Shown one piece after another: positions 26,483-39,472 of a stretch of DNA of 64,000 nt. The position numbers and the translations under genes are program-made. This DNA comes from Vespula vulgaris (taxonomy: Eukaryota; Arthropoda; Insecta; Hymenoptera; Vespidae): NCBI RefSeq assembly GCF_905475345.1, contig NC_066588.1, forward strand, positions 10,785,973 to 10,849,972. The letters run 5' to 3'. Every line of letters begins with the position of its first letter. The stretch's first letter is position 1. The notes beneath the pieces were generated by a model that did not search any database, was not told the DNA's origin, and worked only from the letters and a program-made list of their open reading frames with translations.

Positions 26483-27746
26483 TTGTAAAGATTCTAAGAA
26501 GAAAGTCCTAAGAAACTTTTGGAAAATTTGAAATAATTTCAATTAGGATGAATATTAATGTGATATTTAAATAGTTGAGATGAGTGAAACCGCTTCTTCA
26601 AAGTACATGTTAACGATATCCGCTGGGTATTTACTTCATGCTAGGATGAAACGAAAGAAAAAGTTGTTCGATAGAGAGTGGTTGGTACTGCCTTTCTCTC
26701 AATGAATCTCTTAGATCGATAAGCTAGGTATGTTGCCGTTTCGATCATAGATACATTTTGATTGGCGACACGTTCGTTAATGCTAAATACGTGATTTTAT
26801 CGAAAAAAAGAAAAGCAATAAATATTACATAAAATGAAAATATTAAAATAAATAATAATCACATTGATTAATAATCAGACAGATAAATCATTTGTCATTT
26901 CGAAGTTTCATTAAAAAGAATAGAAATTCACGAGTTAAATCATGATAAATTTTCAAGTAAGATGATATCACGAGTTATCTTTTAACGTTCTCGCGAATAT
27001 ATATTAGTAAATAATGATTTTATTTTGCTAAGAATAAAATCCTAAAGATAGTAGCAGTAATTTTCACGAAGTATCAAAGCAAACGAGTTCATCAATTTTC
27101 TGTATACTGGAAAGTATAATAAAATGTATCGATCGTATATAATCCGATAAAATTATAATCAATAACGATTAAAAAGTAGCGTTACAAAACTCAATCTTAT
27201 CTTTTCTCTGGTATACAAAGTTGATTCGCAAGTTTCCAAGAGTAGTTTTCAACGAAAGAGAATAGAAACTGGTGATCACTCGACGATCGGTTTCACCGTT
27301 CTCGACCAACATCCTCTTCGGTATCTAGCGGTTATTAAATTTCGCTTTCCATAAAGAGAGATAAACTACATAGACGTTAACACTATTGAGTTGCGACAGT
27401 GAATGTACATGCGAATAATCAAACAGAAATCTTCTTACGATCGTTCTACGAGAATCGTCTTTTTTCGTGATTATTTTTTTCTTTAATGAGGAAACAAGAA
27501 TCAAGGATAATAAAACGTACGATCGACAGTGAATAATAGAAATTTTAACTTAACCAGTAGATAAAACAACGGACCGTTCGGAAGTTACAACGATGATAAT
27601 GAATAGACGAAAAAATAAATTAGTTGCTAGAAATGATGTTTAACATTCTCCGTTAAGAGTCAATAATTAATATGCAATTATTATGGGAAACGCTTGACAT
27701 TATGGACAAATACCATGTATGATTTTGATTTGGTTACTTTTAACTT

Positions 27747-27749
<3 letters not shown>

Positions 27750-27788
<39 letters not shown>
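27750..27788. repeat. CT dinucleotide microsatellite
   Basis: An uninterrupted CT run of about 19 units. Confidence 0.95.
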
Positions 27789-27790
<2 letters not shown>

Positions 27791-28365
27791 CTCTCTTTCT
27801 CTCGTTTCTCTCTTCTTTTCTTTACAAACAACCTGTGACCTTTTCAATGACGCTTCAAAAATTCACGTACGACTGATCCTATAGCTGACGTCAAAGCTTG
27901 TCTTAACATCTATACGATGATTATGATGATGATGAGCAGTAGTGGTGGTAATAACGATGATGGTGGTGGTGGCAATAGTGGTGGTGGTAGTAAAGATGGT
28001 GGTAGTGTCGTGGCAATAGTATCTCTGTACTGAATCAAACGATACTCCTCGCTTTCGAGGTCAATGTCTAGGCCTGGCATATGCTCGCCCACGAATCATA
28101 AACCGAATGCACAGCAAAAGTTCACACCTTTTCTGCATCGACAACAACTTTCTTTGATCGAATGATTTCTTCTTTCTTTCCTTCCGTTTCGTGTCGTTTT
28201 CGTCGATTAGAAAGAAAAACGTATTTACTGGAAAAGCGTTATTTTTCTTGTTTTCTTTTATCTTTCTTCTATATATCTATATATTCTAAATATATTTTTT
28301 TTCTAATATATTTTCTAAATATATATATATTTTTTTCTTTCTTATCAGTACAATATAACGGTATA

Positions 28366-28401
<36 letters not shown>

Positions 28402-30144
28402 ATTTATACTAAAAACACAAATATATGCTAATTATATATATGTGCTAGAAATTGCTATACATGAAAAACGTATTTGCTGACAGTGTCAGTTTTTTTTTTA
28501 TAAGCACTTCGATGTGTCTCAACTTTCCTGCAAGTATAATAATAATAACTTAACCTTTTCTAAAGTATAATGTATAACGGAATATTTTTAATATAAACAA
28601 TTTTTAAGTTCTACGATTAAATAATTACGTAAATGACGAAAAATCCAAACGCGACGTTGTATTATAAATTGTTAATAATTATATATATTATATTTCATAT
28701 ATTTGCTGTTTACAATTTCAAATAATTGATTTTAAAAATATAATACTCACATCTGCACACACGTGCGCGTTGTGCACGATCGTTAAAAATACGATAAAAG
28801 TAATTTTATCCTTGAAGAATGAAATGTTACGATCGTGCAATTTCTAACATTCCTCCTCATTACGTTTACTTATGAAAAATATTGATAAAAGTTCCGAACG
28901 GCGTTCGACGATTTCACGATTTTACAGTTCTCGAATGAAGTCGCGAGTACTACACGATAACCGCGAATTATCGCCTCTAATTTGTTATGAGTACGTTAAA
29001 GAGAAATGACATCGTTTATTATCTTTGTTGTTTATTATGGTTTGTCTTAACTTGTGAATATTTCCCTACACGGAGAAGATTTCTCTTGGATTAAGACCAC
29101 TTTGACTAATGTATCCAGTGTGTCTGTGTCTGTATACGTAGCTTGATAGAAGAAGCAAGCGAAAGTGAAATCTCTCGAGTAGAACGCGAATATTGTGGTT
29201 ACTTATAATGGAGCTTTTATACATCAACAAAACGATAGCGATCGACGTATGAGTTTTAATTGAAAGATTTATTACCAAAACACGATGACGTGAAATCCTT
29301 AATAAGTAAATATACATCGATCTGTTTATATGACATTTATTAATTGCTTGACTTGTTTTATTAAAAAGTAATATTTGTAAAGATTTGTAAAGACTTGAAA
29401 AGATTTCATAATTTTTTTTTTGTTTTTTTTTTCTTGTTTTTAATGACGATACGTGTATCGATGTGAATAAATATTTTTTCGAAAGACTTTTAGTAAGTCC
29501 TTCAATTTTATTCGACAAATTAAATACCATGAATGTCATTGATGATTGACATTCAATTTTATAAATTTTATTTAAAACTTTCTCAAGATTTTTTAAATGA
29601 ATGACATTTAAATGAATAAAAGTATATTTCCAAATAAAAACTTAATATAGACAATGATGTGGCAATGAATTCTTTTGTATTTTTTATTTAAAAAGAAAAA
29701 AAAATTATGGAAGATATTAAATGAATTTATTGATTTATGAAAAATTTAATTCGATAATATTCTTTTGCCTTCCAATTAAATGATCATGTTTGTAATTATT
29801 TTAATGATAAAAAAAAAAGAAAGAAAAAAGTAAAGAAAAGGAGAAAAAAAGAAAAAAAAAGTAAAGAAAAGAAAAGAAAAAGAATCAATTCCTTCCATTT
29901 GTTTTTGATCCGATCAAAGAAGACAAATAGAGAGCAGCTCGATCGCATCGTAACACGCGGAGAACTTAAAATACCCTAGAAGAGGAACGTGATGATGTGA
30001 ATTTACTTTCGTGTCTCATCCGTTTCATTATCGACCCAGCGTAGATTTAAAGTAACGCTCACGAGAAAGCATCTACATATAAGATACACAAATGTTGATA
30101 ATATCCGGGTGAAAGTTATAAAGGGAGAAAAAAGGAAAGAGTGG

Positions 30145-30204
30145 TGGTAGAGAAAGAGAAAGAAAGAGAGATAGAGAAAGAGAGAGAAAGAGAGAGAGGG
30201 GGGG

Positions 30205-30240
<36 letters not shown>
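30145..30240. repeat. GA-rich purine tract with a G8 run
   Basis: GAAA/GAGA repeats are broken by a run of eight G near 30200 and end in a perfect GA run. Confidence 0.85.
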
Positions 30241-30243
<3 letters not shown>

Positions 30244-32909
30244 AGATAATTGTAGGAGAGATACTTATAAATAGAAAAAAGAACTTTAAATCATACATGT
30301 AACTTTTTATCGCGCATAATTTCCTTCAGAAAAGAAATGTCATATATTTTTTCGAGTACCCTTCTTATTACTCCAAACGTCGCGAGAACTTAATTAAAAC
30401 GCGTCTACAGTACACACTTATCGTACTAACACGTTAGTGTTTTTTCTTCATCGTGACGTGAAATCATTGGTAAAGAGGAAGCCTTATTATACTAAGTTTT
30501 CGAACTAATAGTAATATCTTCGAATAGGAAATATAAAAGAGAATTAAAAAAAATAACAAAACACGGAAGAAAAAAAAATCGACGAGATCTCGACGGTACT
30601 TACACGCTCGTTCCAATCACACCGTGGAAACTCCGAGTTTTCAAGGAATGCCGACCATAGAAATTCCATTAACTCACGTAGATCTCTTGAACGTTCACTC
30701 GCAAAACGAAGAAATGATATTTTTCAATCGAATTCAAGCAACACTCCACAGTCATGATTGTTTCTTTATTTTGCTCGTTTTTCTTTAATCAACGTAGTGC
30801 CGGCTGACACAGCTCGGAGTTAAAACACCTGTTTTCTAAAACGTAAAGGTCATTGAACGAAACCGAACGATCCGTCACTAGTTTCTTTCTTTCGTTTTTA
30901 TTTTCGCTATTCTTACGAACTTTTCTCGATGTAAACGACCAGAACAACCGCTCAGTGAAGAAAAAAGAAAATACGAGACTTCTTGGCAACGAAAAGTTTA
31001 AACCCTCGATCGAAAAAAAAATATTTCCCGAATTATTTGCCGATCAATTGTTATAGTTCAAGAAGGAACCGTTTCATTTCCATGGCACCAATTAAAAAGC
31101 ACGACGGAGCTAACGTTCCTTCGGTTTTCCCGACGAGCTGCGAGGGTGGCGGGCGCCGGCCGGCCGCCATCATAGAAATCAATACGACCCTCGAGGGGTG
31201 TCTCTCGCAGCTCTATCATCGAATTCGATCGTGTAACGTTACCCTGTTAACCTGTTAACTCGACAGATTTTCGATCGGTAAACGTGAACCTATAAATTTT
31301 ATTATATCTTTAGTTCAATTATTATTATTAAATAATTTCAAAACTATCTCATATCTTATTTCGTTTTATTATTGTTTCGATTAAAGGTAGAAAACTTCGA
31401 ATAAATTAATAAATTGTAAAAAGAAAAAATTGAAAGAATATAAGTAATGCTTTTTATTACAGCAGTGATAAATAGTCTTTTTTTTATCAGGAAAAAAAGT
31501 TTCATTGCTTATCTCGTCTTTTCCAGTTAACAGGTTAAAGAGAGATATAGAAAGAGGACACGTTGTAAGTTCGTTGATCTTCTTTTCGTTTTCATGAATG
31601 AACACGGAAATGCACCTGAGAGTACTCGAGAGTTCACGGTTCGTCGAACATTAGGCACGACGAAAATGAAAATTTACGAGAAGAAATCTGCCCTCTTAGT
31701 CTTATATACCTCCACGACTTTCCACGTTTTAACGATTGATTTTCAAATTTTCAAGATTTAATTTAATATTTTTTACGCTGATACGTGGAATGAGGAAGAA
31801 TAGTTTTTATAATTTTTATTTATCGTTTTCTTCTTACGTCATTTCCCATGTTGAACGTTAATTTTTTCTATCTTGTCTTTTTCATCTCGTTGTTAAACTA
31901 ATCGATGCCTCATTAAAAAAAAAAAAATAATAAATAAATAAATAAAAAAGAAGAAAAACAAGTTACGTTCATTATCGTGAAAGTCATTGTTTAATGCATG
32001 CTTTCTTTTCCAAGATTAACGTCATAATCGTTAGACTTTACAATGTTTTGAAAAAAAAGATAAGAAGTACGTGTGTTTTTGAGAGTTTCTCTTTTCGATT
32101 TATATTGCCGTGAAAACGTTTTAAGAAAGAATTTCATGATAGCCTTCAGTGTCGATAAAAAGAGTAAGGAAAGATGAAATGCAATTGTCAATGATTAAAC
32201 GTAGTTGACAAATATCACATGGTTTTATTGTTATAAAGAAATAAAACACAAAAATGTTGTAGTTAGGTATACGTTTTAAATGCGCATGTTTCTTCGATAG
32301 ACAATTCATGCGAATACGCATGCGTGCGCATGTGCGTTTTCTCTCTCATATATATTTTAAGTATTTAAAATAAATTACAAACAAAATATATAATATCCGA
32401 TATGATTGCTTAATCAAAAGATATTTTTCATTCTTTAAGAGCTTATTATTTTTTTCTTTACGAAATCACGAAATCATTTATTTTGTTTCTTATGAAAGAT
32501 TTATACCGAATAATGTTATGTCGAAATAAATTAGACATTATATAATACTTCATTTTCAATGAAACGATAATTTTATGATCAATAAGATATTATGTAGAAA
32601 AAAAACTTATAAAGACATATTTGTATATATTATACGCGTATATGTCATAATTCGATTATGTTAATTTTTTTCTTTTTCTTTCTTTTTTTTTTTTTTTTTT
32701 GAAATGTTATTGAAGAAAACATTACAACGATAGATTTTTAAATATATATTATAAAGAGTGTTTAAAATAAGCCATTACGTTCTATTGGAATATTTTTTCA
32801 TCCGAAGACGTCATACAGCTATAGCACTTCCATTGAAATTACCATACATAAACGATCATTTATTCCTTTATCAAAATAATATGTCGATATTTTCAGCACG
32901 AGATCTTAT

Positions 32910-32941
32910 AACTGCGTAACTGCGTAAGTGCGTAACTGCGT
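32910..32941. repeat. Octamer tandem repeat (AACTGCGT)4
   Basis: Four adjacent copies of AACTGCGT are present, the third reading AAGTGCGT. The unit is not low-complexity, unlike most repeats in this window. Confidence 0.85.
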
Positions 32942-34616
32942 AATCACTAAAATCGCAGTCTCAGCCGATGACAATGCAATCACGATCATTATAATTTATC
33001 CTATCTTTTTAGATATAATAACTTTATAATAAATATTATATAAATAATAGATAATAGATATTGTAACTTTATAATATTGATAGCGTAATTAAACGTAATG
33101 ACTTAACGATCAATAAACTTTCAACAGTAATTAGACTGTTGGTCGAATAATTAACTTTTCGATTATATTCGATTAAAGGGTTAAATATCAAACGTACATA
33201 CTCATCGTGATTTCTAAATCGAAGTTTTGCATCCTTAGCTTTATTTGTTGAACAGATTGCTCTCTCGTGAGAGAGACCTACGTAAATGGGACAATACATG
33301 AGAAGAAAATCATCGGGCGAGTGAACTTTCTACACCAAGCTCCGTAACATTCCAACGAACGGAACACTATTTATCTATCCTCCTCCTACGCATTCAATAA
33401 CTATTTCAACGAGGACGATAAATGATTACGGCGACTATGTTGCAATAAGTTTATCGTATTTTTTCTCGAGGAACGTCCTAGCATTCAAGAAAATTAAACG
33501 AGTTCAAAATAACAACATACTTATGAAAAAAGCAAAAAAAAAAAGCAAAGATAATTAATGATTTTTCAAAATCATATATTTTTTTCTTTCTGAATATTAA
33601 CTAATCGTTCATGACTATTAATGATATTAACGATTAGAGACGAAAGAAAAAAAAGCCATAGATGGTGAAAACTTGTTTCTTGTTTATTAGAGATCATTTG
33701 CATTAGAATTACTTAGTTTATAAGATATAAATATTGAACAATTTATTTCAAAAATTTATAAGAACCCAATGGAATGTATCCTGCTTGTTGCCAATACATA
33801 TGTATCACGTAGAAACAGATTCTGTAAAATAGCTCCAGGCGAGATACAGAAGAGTGGTAGAATGTGGCGGATGGATCGTGAGAAAGGCGATCGTTTTGGA
33901 TCCTTCCAAAGTTTCACCACGAAATAAATATTATTTTTCATCTGACCAGATATTGTAATGGAATTTTGATTTCGGTTGGTTTCGAGAACACGTCGAGAGG
34001 TTTTGTAAGAGATGAAAGAAAACAAAAGAAAATAAAGAAAGAGAGTAAGAAAAATATGGACTCATCGAGGTCATCGATTGAGGTCAACTTTTAAAGACAC
34101 GTAATGTCTAAGCCCAGTATGGTAGAAACATGTACCGTTGTCTTTTCTTGGATACTATCAATGAGAAAACTCGATTATAATACAACTCCTGACAAATTGT
34201 TTTTGATCAGATTTGGAAATATGAAATTGATCATTTGTCAACATTGACAAATATATTTTATAATTATAAAATATTTTATTATATTATTGAAACTAATGAG
34301 AAAATAAAAGGGATATTAGTGGTATAAGATAAGTAATAGCAGTACATTAGAAATTATTACTTATTATTAAGAAAAAAGAAAAGATAAGAAATGAAATATT
34401 GCATGAAAAAAAATTGTCGATTGGTGAAAGTCTTAAAAAAAAGTTTTCGATAATCGTTCGGACAACAATCTCAATGAATCTGTTAAGTGCGTCACAAGAA
34501 TGTAAATTTTGAGTTATATCTGATAACAGTTAATTGATATTCATTACTGGAGCAAGTTTAAAGTTTACAATATAAAATAAAAAGAGATGACATTACGTCA
34601 GCATTATTGAAACGAT

Positions 34617-35330
34617 ATGAAAAGAAGAGTAATTCAACTTCTCTGGCAAGGAATTACTCAAAGAAAAATCACTGGGTACACTCAAAGCATCATTAGTTAT
34701 CTGATAAAGAAGTACAATGAAACTGGCAGCATATCTAATCGTAAAAGATGTGGCTGTAGTCGTTCAATGAGACAACAGAAAATTGCATGCAATTCTTAAA
34801 AATATGAAACGCGCTACTTCAAAACGGATTAATAAGAAGTGGGCACAGAATGTTTGTGATAGTACCGTTAGAAATCGATTAATCGATTAAATATTCTTTC
34901 CTCGCGAAAGAACATAAAAAGAAACGGTTATTATGGTGTAAAAAATATGTAAATTGGATAATGGAGGATTGGTCGAATGTGATTTTCAACGACGAATCAC
35001 GTACATATATATAAGTATTGGAGCTACGAATGACGTAAGAACATTTGTTTGACGAAGATCTGATAAAAATTTTCGCGAAAAATGTTTAAATTTAAAATAG
35101 AAAGAAAAAATATTTAAATATTTTGAGATTCGGAATATTATTTTTTCTTTTTTAAAAAGATAATGTTAGCTGACTTTATGAAAGTAAAGTAGTAAAAAAT
35201 TTTTTACAATTTTTAACAAAAGATTGCCTGCATACAGCCACGATTTAAACCTAATTCTAAACTTATGGACAAAATTAAAGAAATCAGTTCATTCAAAAAA
35301 ACCATGAAATAAAGACGAAGTTTGAGAAAC
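34617..35330 (+). pseudogene. Degenerate Tc1/mariner-family transposase remnant
   Basis: Pieces of a Tc1-type transposase occur in the right order but in different frames with stops between them. At 34617-34796 there is a helix-turn-helix-like N-terminus (ITQRKITGYTQSIISYLIKK, then YNETGSISNRKRCG). At 34910-35012 there is HKKKRLLWCKKYVNWIMEDW followed by NVIFNDESR, which holds the second catalytic Asp. A frame near 35054 reads RRSDKNFREKCLNLK. At 35221-35289 there is LPAYSHDLNLILNLWTKLKK, where the family has PDLNPIENLW, so the third catalytic acid is replaced by Leu. No terminal inverted repeats were identified. It is clearly inactive. Confidence 0.8.
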
Positions 35331-36046
35331 TATAAAATTATTGAAGAAAAATATTTTATTCACGGATTGTAAAAATCTAATTTCTTTCATCAAAGTTAAG
35401 ATATTAAAGATATCATACGCACACGAGGAGATATAACAAAATATTAATGAAATGTTGTTTCTTCAAAAATTTTAATATCAATAAAGAGTTTGATCAATTT
35501 TATTCCCGAGCAACGTTTCGTTTATTCATTTCTTTCTTTTCAATAATAAATATTAATTTCTGACATACTGTTGTTACTTATCTAAATGTTCTTTACTTTT
35601 AACAACATTAGTTACAACAACATAAAATAATATTTTATAATTATAAAACATAAATGATTCTCAGTCGATTTCACATTAGTAAGAATGAATCTGATCGAAA
35701 ACTTTTTGCCAAATTTGTAAATATTGTCAATATTATAATACGCAACACGTGCGGCTACTCGCCATATTGAAATCTCCGAGCATGGTTATTAGCAACCCTT
35801 GATCGATAGATCTCCTTTCGTTTCTTATATTTCTTTTTTTTTTTTACTTTTCACTACTATCAACGCAAGAATATGATCTATCTCTTACATAATGCAACAA
35901 AATAATTGCTACTTCGAAGTGTATAACTATAACTGCAATTAAAATAGATTGCATATAAGTGACCGGTTAATAGATTAATTGGCATGCCTTTCGACTTGAC
36001 TCGAAATGTCGATCGAAAAACATTGACAGTTCTCTAAACTTCTAAG

Positions 36047-39000
36047 ATGAAGAGCACGATTCTAATAATTTTTCTTCACTCTTGTTTGAGCTCCTTGCCG
36101 GAAGTTTTTTCCTCTAGGTAATATTCTCAATCGTATTTTCTTTACTTTTTTTTCTTTTTTTTTTTTTTCTCTTGAGAATAATTATTTATCTCCAAAACAT
36201 TTGATTTTTCTGAAAGAAAGAGAGAGAGAGAGATTTTGTTTGATTTAATTTCAGTATTTTCGGAGGAAGTGTTAAGAACCGTACCATGAAGCCAAGAGTC
36301 GTATTGCCAGATAATTACGTGAAAGGTTTGCAATATATAATTAAATTTGATTGTCTTTTTAAAATTCGATCAGCGATATTTGTTTCATCTGTTTCATTAA
36401 AGAGATCCGACCACCATCGAAGAAGGGTGTCCCAGTGACAGTTGACTTCAGTATTTTTGTCGTGGACATAAATTCCATTAATGTCGAGGATATGGATTTT
36501 AGGTGACTCTTTAAATTGATACGAGTCGATAAACTAAAATAATCCTTTAGGATCACTCGATGTTATCATTCGAAACGATGATTTATTTTTTATTTCATAG
36601 AGTCGACATGTTCGTTCGTCAAAGCTGGACCGAATCACGACTTTATATGCTCGATGATATCTTCGAGGAAGGAGACGATTATGTTATCTTTCCAGCAGAA
36701 TTCTACGATAATCTTTGGCAGCCCGATCCTTATTTTTTGAATTCAAAAGTCTCCGGTAATTATATCATCAGCTTGCTTTGCTAAGTTATCTCTTTAACAC
36801 TCATTGCCGATTGACGCTTCGATCAAATTAGCAGTTCGCGTGTAGTACCTGTTTCGAGATATCGTCTTCCATTTGCCATTATTGCTCGCACGAGTGATTC
36901 CTACAATCACGATCTCGTGACAACTGTTAATGCGGCACTACTGTCTCGCAGAGATCGCTACCTTAAACCACAAATTCTCATCGGTCACACTGTACAGAAA
37001 TAAAACCGTCCGATATTCCGCGCGAATGCACGCGATTATAGCGTGTCAAATGGAATTCCAGCTTTATCCCATGGACATACAAGTCTGTCCCATCTATGTG
37101 GAAAGTTGTAAGTAAGATACAGATGAACTTTATGAATATTTTATCTCGAACATTACCGAAGGATTTTCTTTGCAGTTTCTTACAATAGTCAAAAGTTACG
37201 ATTGAGATGGGACGATAGCGGTGTAACGGTGAATCCTGAGTTAAAATTGTTACAATATAATATAGGGAAACCGGTTGTATTCGAAGAGACTACTATGATG
37301 GAAAAAAATGGTAAGTTATTTTATTTTCTTCTAAAACTAATTTCCACCACAGGGTAGATTCGGAATTCGATAAGAATAGAAAAAAGAACATACAATACAT
37401 AGAATTAATCGAATGTCGTTTAGGAAATTTCTCAAGGTTGGTAGTTTTGTTTCGATTTGAGAGACAAATCGGACATCATCTGATACAAACGTTTGCTCCA
37501 TCGACGTTAGTCGTGATGTTCTCCTGGTTCAGCTTTTGGTTGGATTTGGATGCTATACCCGGACGTGTAGCTCTTTTGGTAACGAGTATGCTTACTTTGG
37601 TGACCATGTTTACTGGCTTGAAAAGTGACATACCTCCGGTTGCGTATGTGAAAGTAAGTGCTTGCATAAAAAGGACTCTATTCAAAAACTATATGTTTTC
37701 TCCTCCAATTAATTTTGTTGAAAGTTTGCATATTTCTAGATTCATATATGTGTCATCGATTCCCAGCTTTTACTTTCTTATAAGCCTTGAAAATGAAAAA
37801 GGAAGAGTTCTACGTACGCAGTTAGCAAAATCTTTTGAAAATTATAATTTTTGACTGAAAAAAAAATATCGATCTGATTCTTGTAGCAAAAAATCGCAAT
37901 AAATTCAAACTTTCGAATGATGTATCATTTTTTATTTTTACAATGTTTTTAAGTTAACTTTCTTTTTACTCATTTTTTTTAGTTTTTATAGTCCGTGAAA
38001 AATGTAGAAAAATTGCAATATCCAAAAAAATTATCTTCAGATCTTAACAAAAAATTCTAGAATAAGAAGCTCACTTCATCCACTTTAAATAGTATAAATT
38101 TCATCTTCGGGAAACTTTTCGTTTCAGAATTATAAAATAAAATTCAATTCGACGATCAAACTGTGGCTGTAATGTTTGAACAGAATAAATATTTTCTTTA
38201 ATATATTATGGTTTAATAAAATTCTGGTAGAGCTCACATCAACGGTTATCAACACTGAAGTAAATGAAAATCAATTGGGTATCAAACAAAGATGGATAGT
38301 AAGAAGTCAATAATTCACCGAAAAGATTTAAATATTTTCAAAAAGTTATATCTTTCGAATGTCTACTCGAAGATACTACAATTAATTATAAAATAAAATT
38401 TTTTTAATCCTAAAATAAAATAAACTTGTGTACTCCACAACGTATATTTTAAATGAATATACAGATTAAACAATAATAATTCAGAAATAGACTCAATATT
38501 ATTAAAAAACTTACGATTTCAAAAACTTAACATAATGTAGTAGACTGTCGAACGTGAAGCTCTTGTATGCAAACTTCCAACAAAATTAATTAATGTGGAA
38601 AACATATGATTTTTGAATAGAGTCCTATTCCTTAAACACTTTTCAAGAATGAACGATATTGAAATATCGTTAGTAAAATGAATTATATTATAAACCAACA
38701 GTATTATAAATTTCTAGGCACTCGATGTTTGGATGGCTGGTTGCATGATGTTCGTATTTGCTGCTCTGGGAGAATTTGTGGTAGTCAAAGTGCTTGATTT
38801 GCGCTATCAATTTGTAAGCGATATACAATCGTCAATTGAACCTCAGAGCTTTCAAACGGTTTGTATATGTTTCTTTTTTCTATTTTTCATACGATTAGAA
38901 ATACGTGATTTAACATACCACGCTTAAAGTTGTATTATCACTGTTTTGCTATATACATATATATGTATGTAATATTATTATGGAGCTGTTATTTATCTGT

Positions 39001-39268
39001 GATTATTTAGCGATTAGTTATGATGGATAAAAGCCAAAATTCTGGATTCTGGGATTATGATACCATATATGTAACAAAATCAAAGAACAATCGAGCAGGC
39101 AGCAAACATCTTTTACAAACATGGCTTGATCTTGAAACATCGTCTCTATTTCCTCATCGAACACGATCGCAACAAATAGATCGTTATAGCAGGGTTGGAT
39201 TTCCCATTCTTTTTCTTTTATTCGTCGTTTTATATTGGCCTATACTTTTGCTCAAGAAAGCAGCATAA
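36047..39268 (+). CDS. Cys-loop ligand-gated anion channel subunit (insect pHCl-2/CG6927-like group)
   Basis: Nine exons: 36047-36117, 36255-36325, 36403-36502, 36601-36755, 36952-37107, 37176-37310, 37424-37653, 38718-38858 and 39011-39268. They join in frame to 438 aa; an in-frame TAA lies just before the ATG. These subunits form pentameric plasma-membrane channels. Seen: a signal peptide (residues 1 to about 20); an extracellular domain with glycosylation sequons (NKT at 149, NFS at 231); the Cys-loop C164-C178 with 13 residues between (QMEFQLYPMDIQV); M1 about 247-269; a PGR anion-selectivity motif at 275-277 leading into M2 (about 278-295); M3 307-329; a short cytoplasmic loop; and M4 416-434. 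The MFTGLKSDIPPVAYVKALD stretch resembles the insect group that includes the pH/zinc-gated channels pHCl-2 (Hodor) and CG6927. The subgroup and ligand are inferred; the superfamily is certain. Intron 7 holds an unusual inverted repeat. Confidence 0.93.
37672..38626. repeat. 60-bp imperfect inverted repeat spanning intron 7 of the channel gene
   Basis: The left arm (37672-37731) begins AGGACTCTATTCAAAAA. The right arm (38567-38626) is its reverse complement at 52 of 60 positions. The arms are about 835 bp apart. The left arm starts 19 bases after the exon 7 donor, and weaker pairing continues across the donor itself. The arms lie within a single 1,064-bp intron. No transposase is encoded between them. 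Confidence 0.85.
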
Positions 39269-39276
39269 TAAGTAAG

Positions 39277-39282
39277 TTTATT
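39277..39282 (-). terminator. Candidate poly(A) signal for PWP2
   Basis: TTTATT on the plus strand reads AATAAA on the minus strand about 310 bp past the PWP2 stop. It lies only 9 bp beyond the stop codon of the converging channel gene. If used, the two 3'UTRs overlap. Confidence 0.35.
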
Positions 39283-39466
39283 TAATGTAATGTCAATCAA
39301 CTCTTTTCAGTATTAATTGACCTTGTTTTGACACACTTAGCATATGTCCATGTTGTTAAGATTGCTATCTGTATAAACATATCTCTATGTGAATTTTTGA
39401 TTATTACATATAGTCTAATAATATAATATATACGTAACGTGGTCTACATAACGCTGAATTTTGTTA

Positions 39467-39472
39467 AATAAA
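39467..39472 (+). terminator. Candidate poly(A) signal for the channel gene
   Basis: AATAAA lies about 200 bp past the channel stop codon and is followed by an AT-rich tract. It sits before the end of the converging PWP2 coding region at 39593. Confidence 0.45.

Larger units (their letters stand above)
18384..36046. other. 17.7-kb stretch without a supported protein gene
   Basis: Between the ELOVL start and the channel gene I see no exon with recognisable protein sequence, apart from a dead transposase (34617-35330). The content is the ELOVL upstream region (to about 21 kb), microsatellites, an 80-bp degenerate tandem repeat (26162-26482), short perfect hairpins (24121-24151, 29531-29554), an octamer repeat (32910-32941) and a small GC-rich island (about 31080-31260). 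It could include introns or leader exons of either neighbour, or non-coding RNA genes. Confidence 0.5.

Noticed and set aside
31083..31258. Open frame through the GC-rich island
   Set aside because: No family match and no splice evidence; GC-rich DNA has fewer stop codons by chance.
37672..38626. Inverted repeat as a complete active transposon
   Set aside because: No transposase frame lies between the arms and no clear target-site duplication was seen, so it is reported only as an inverted repeat.
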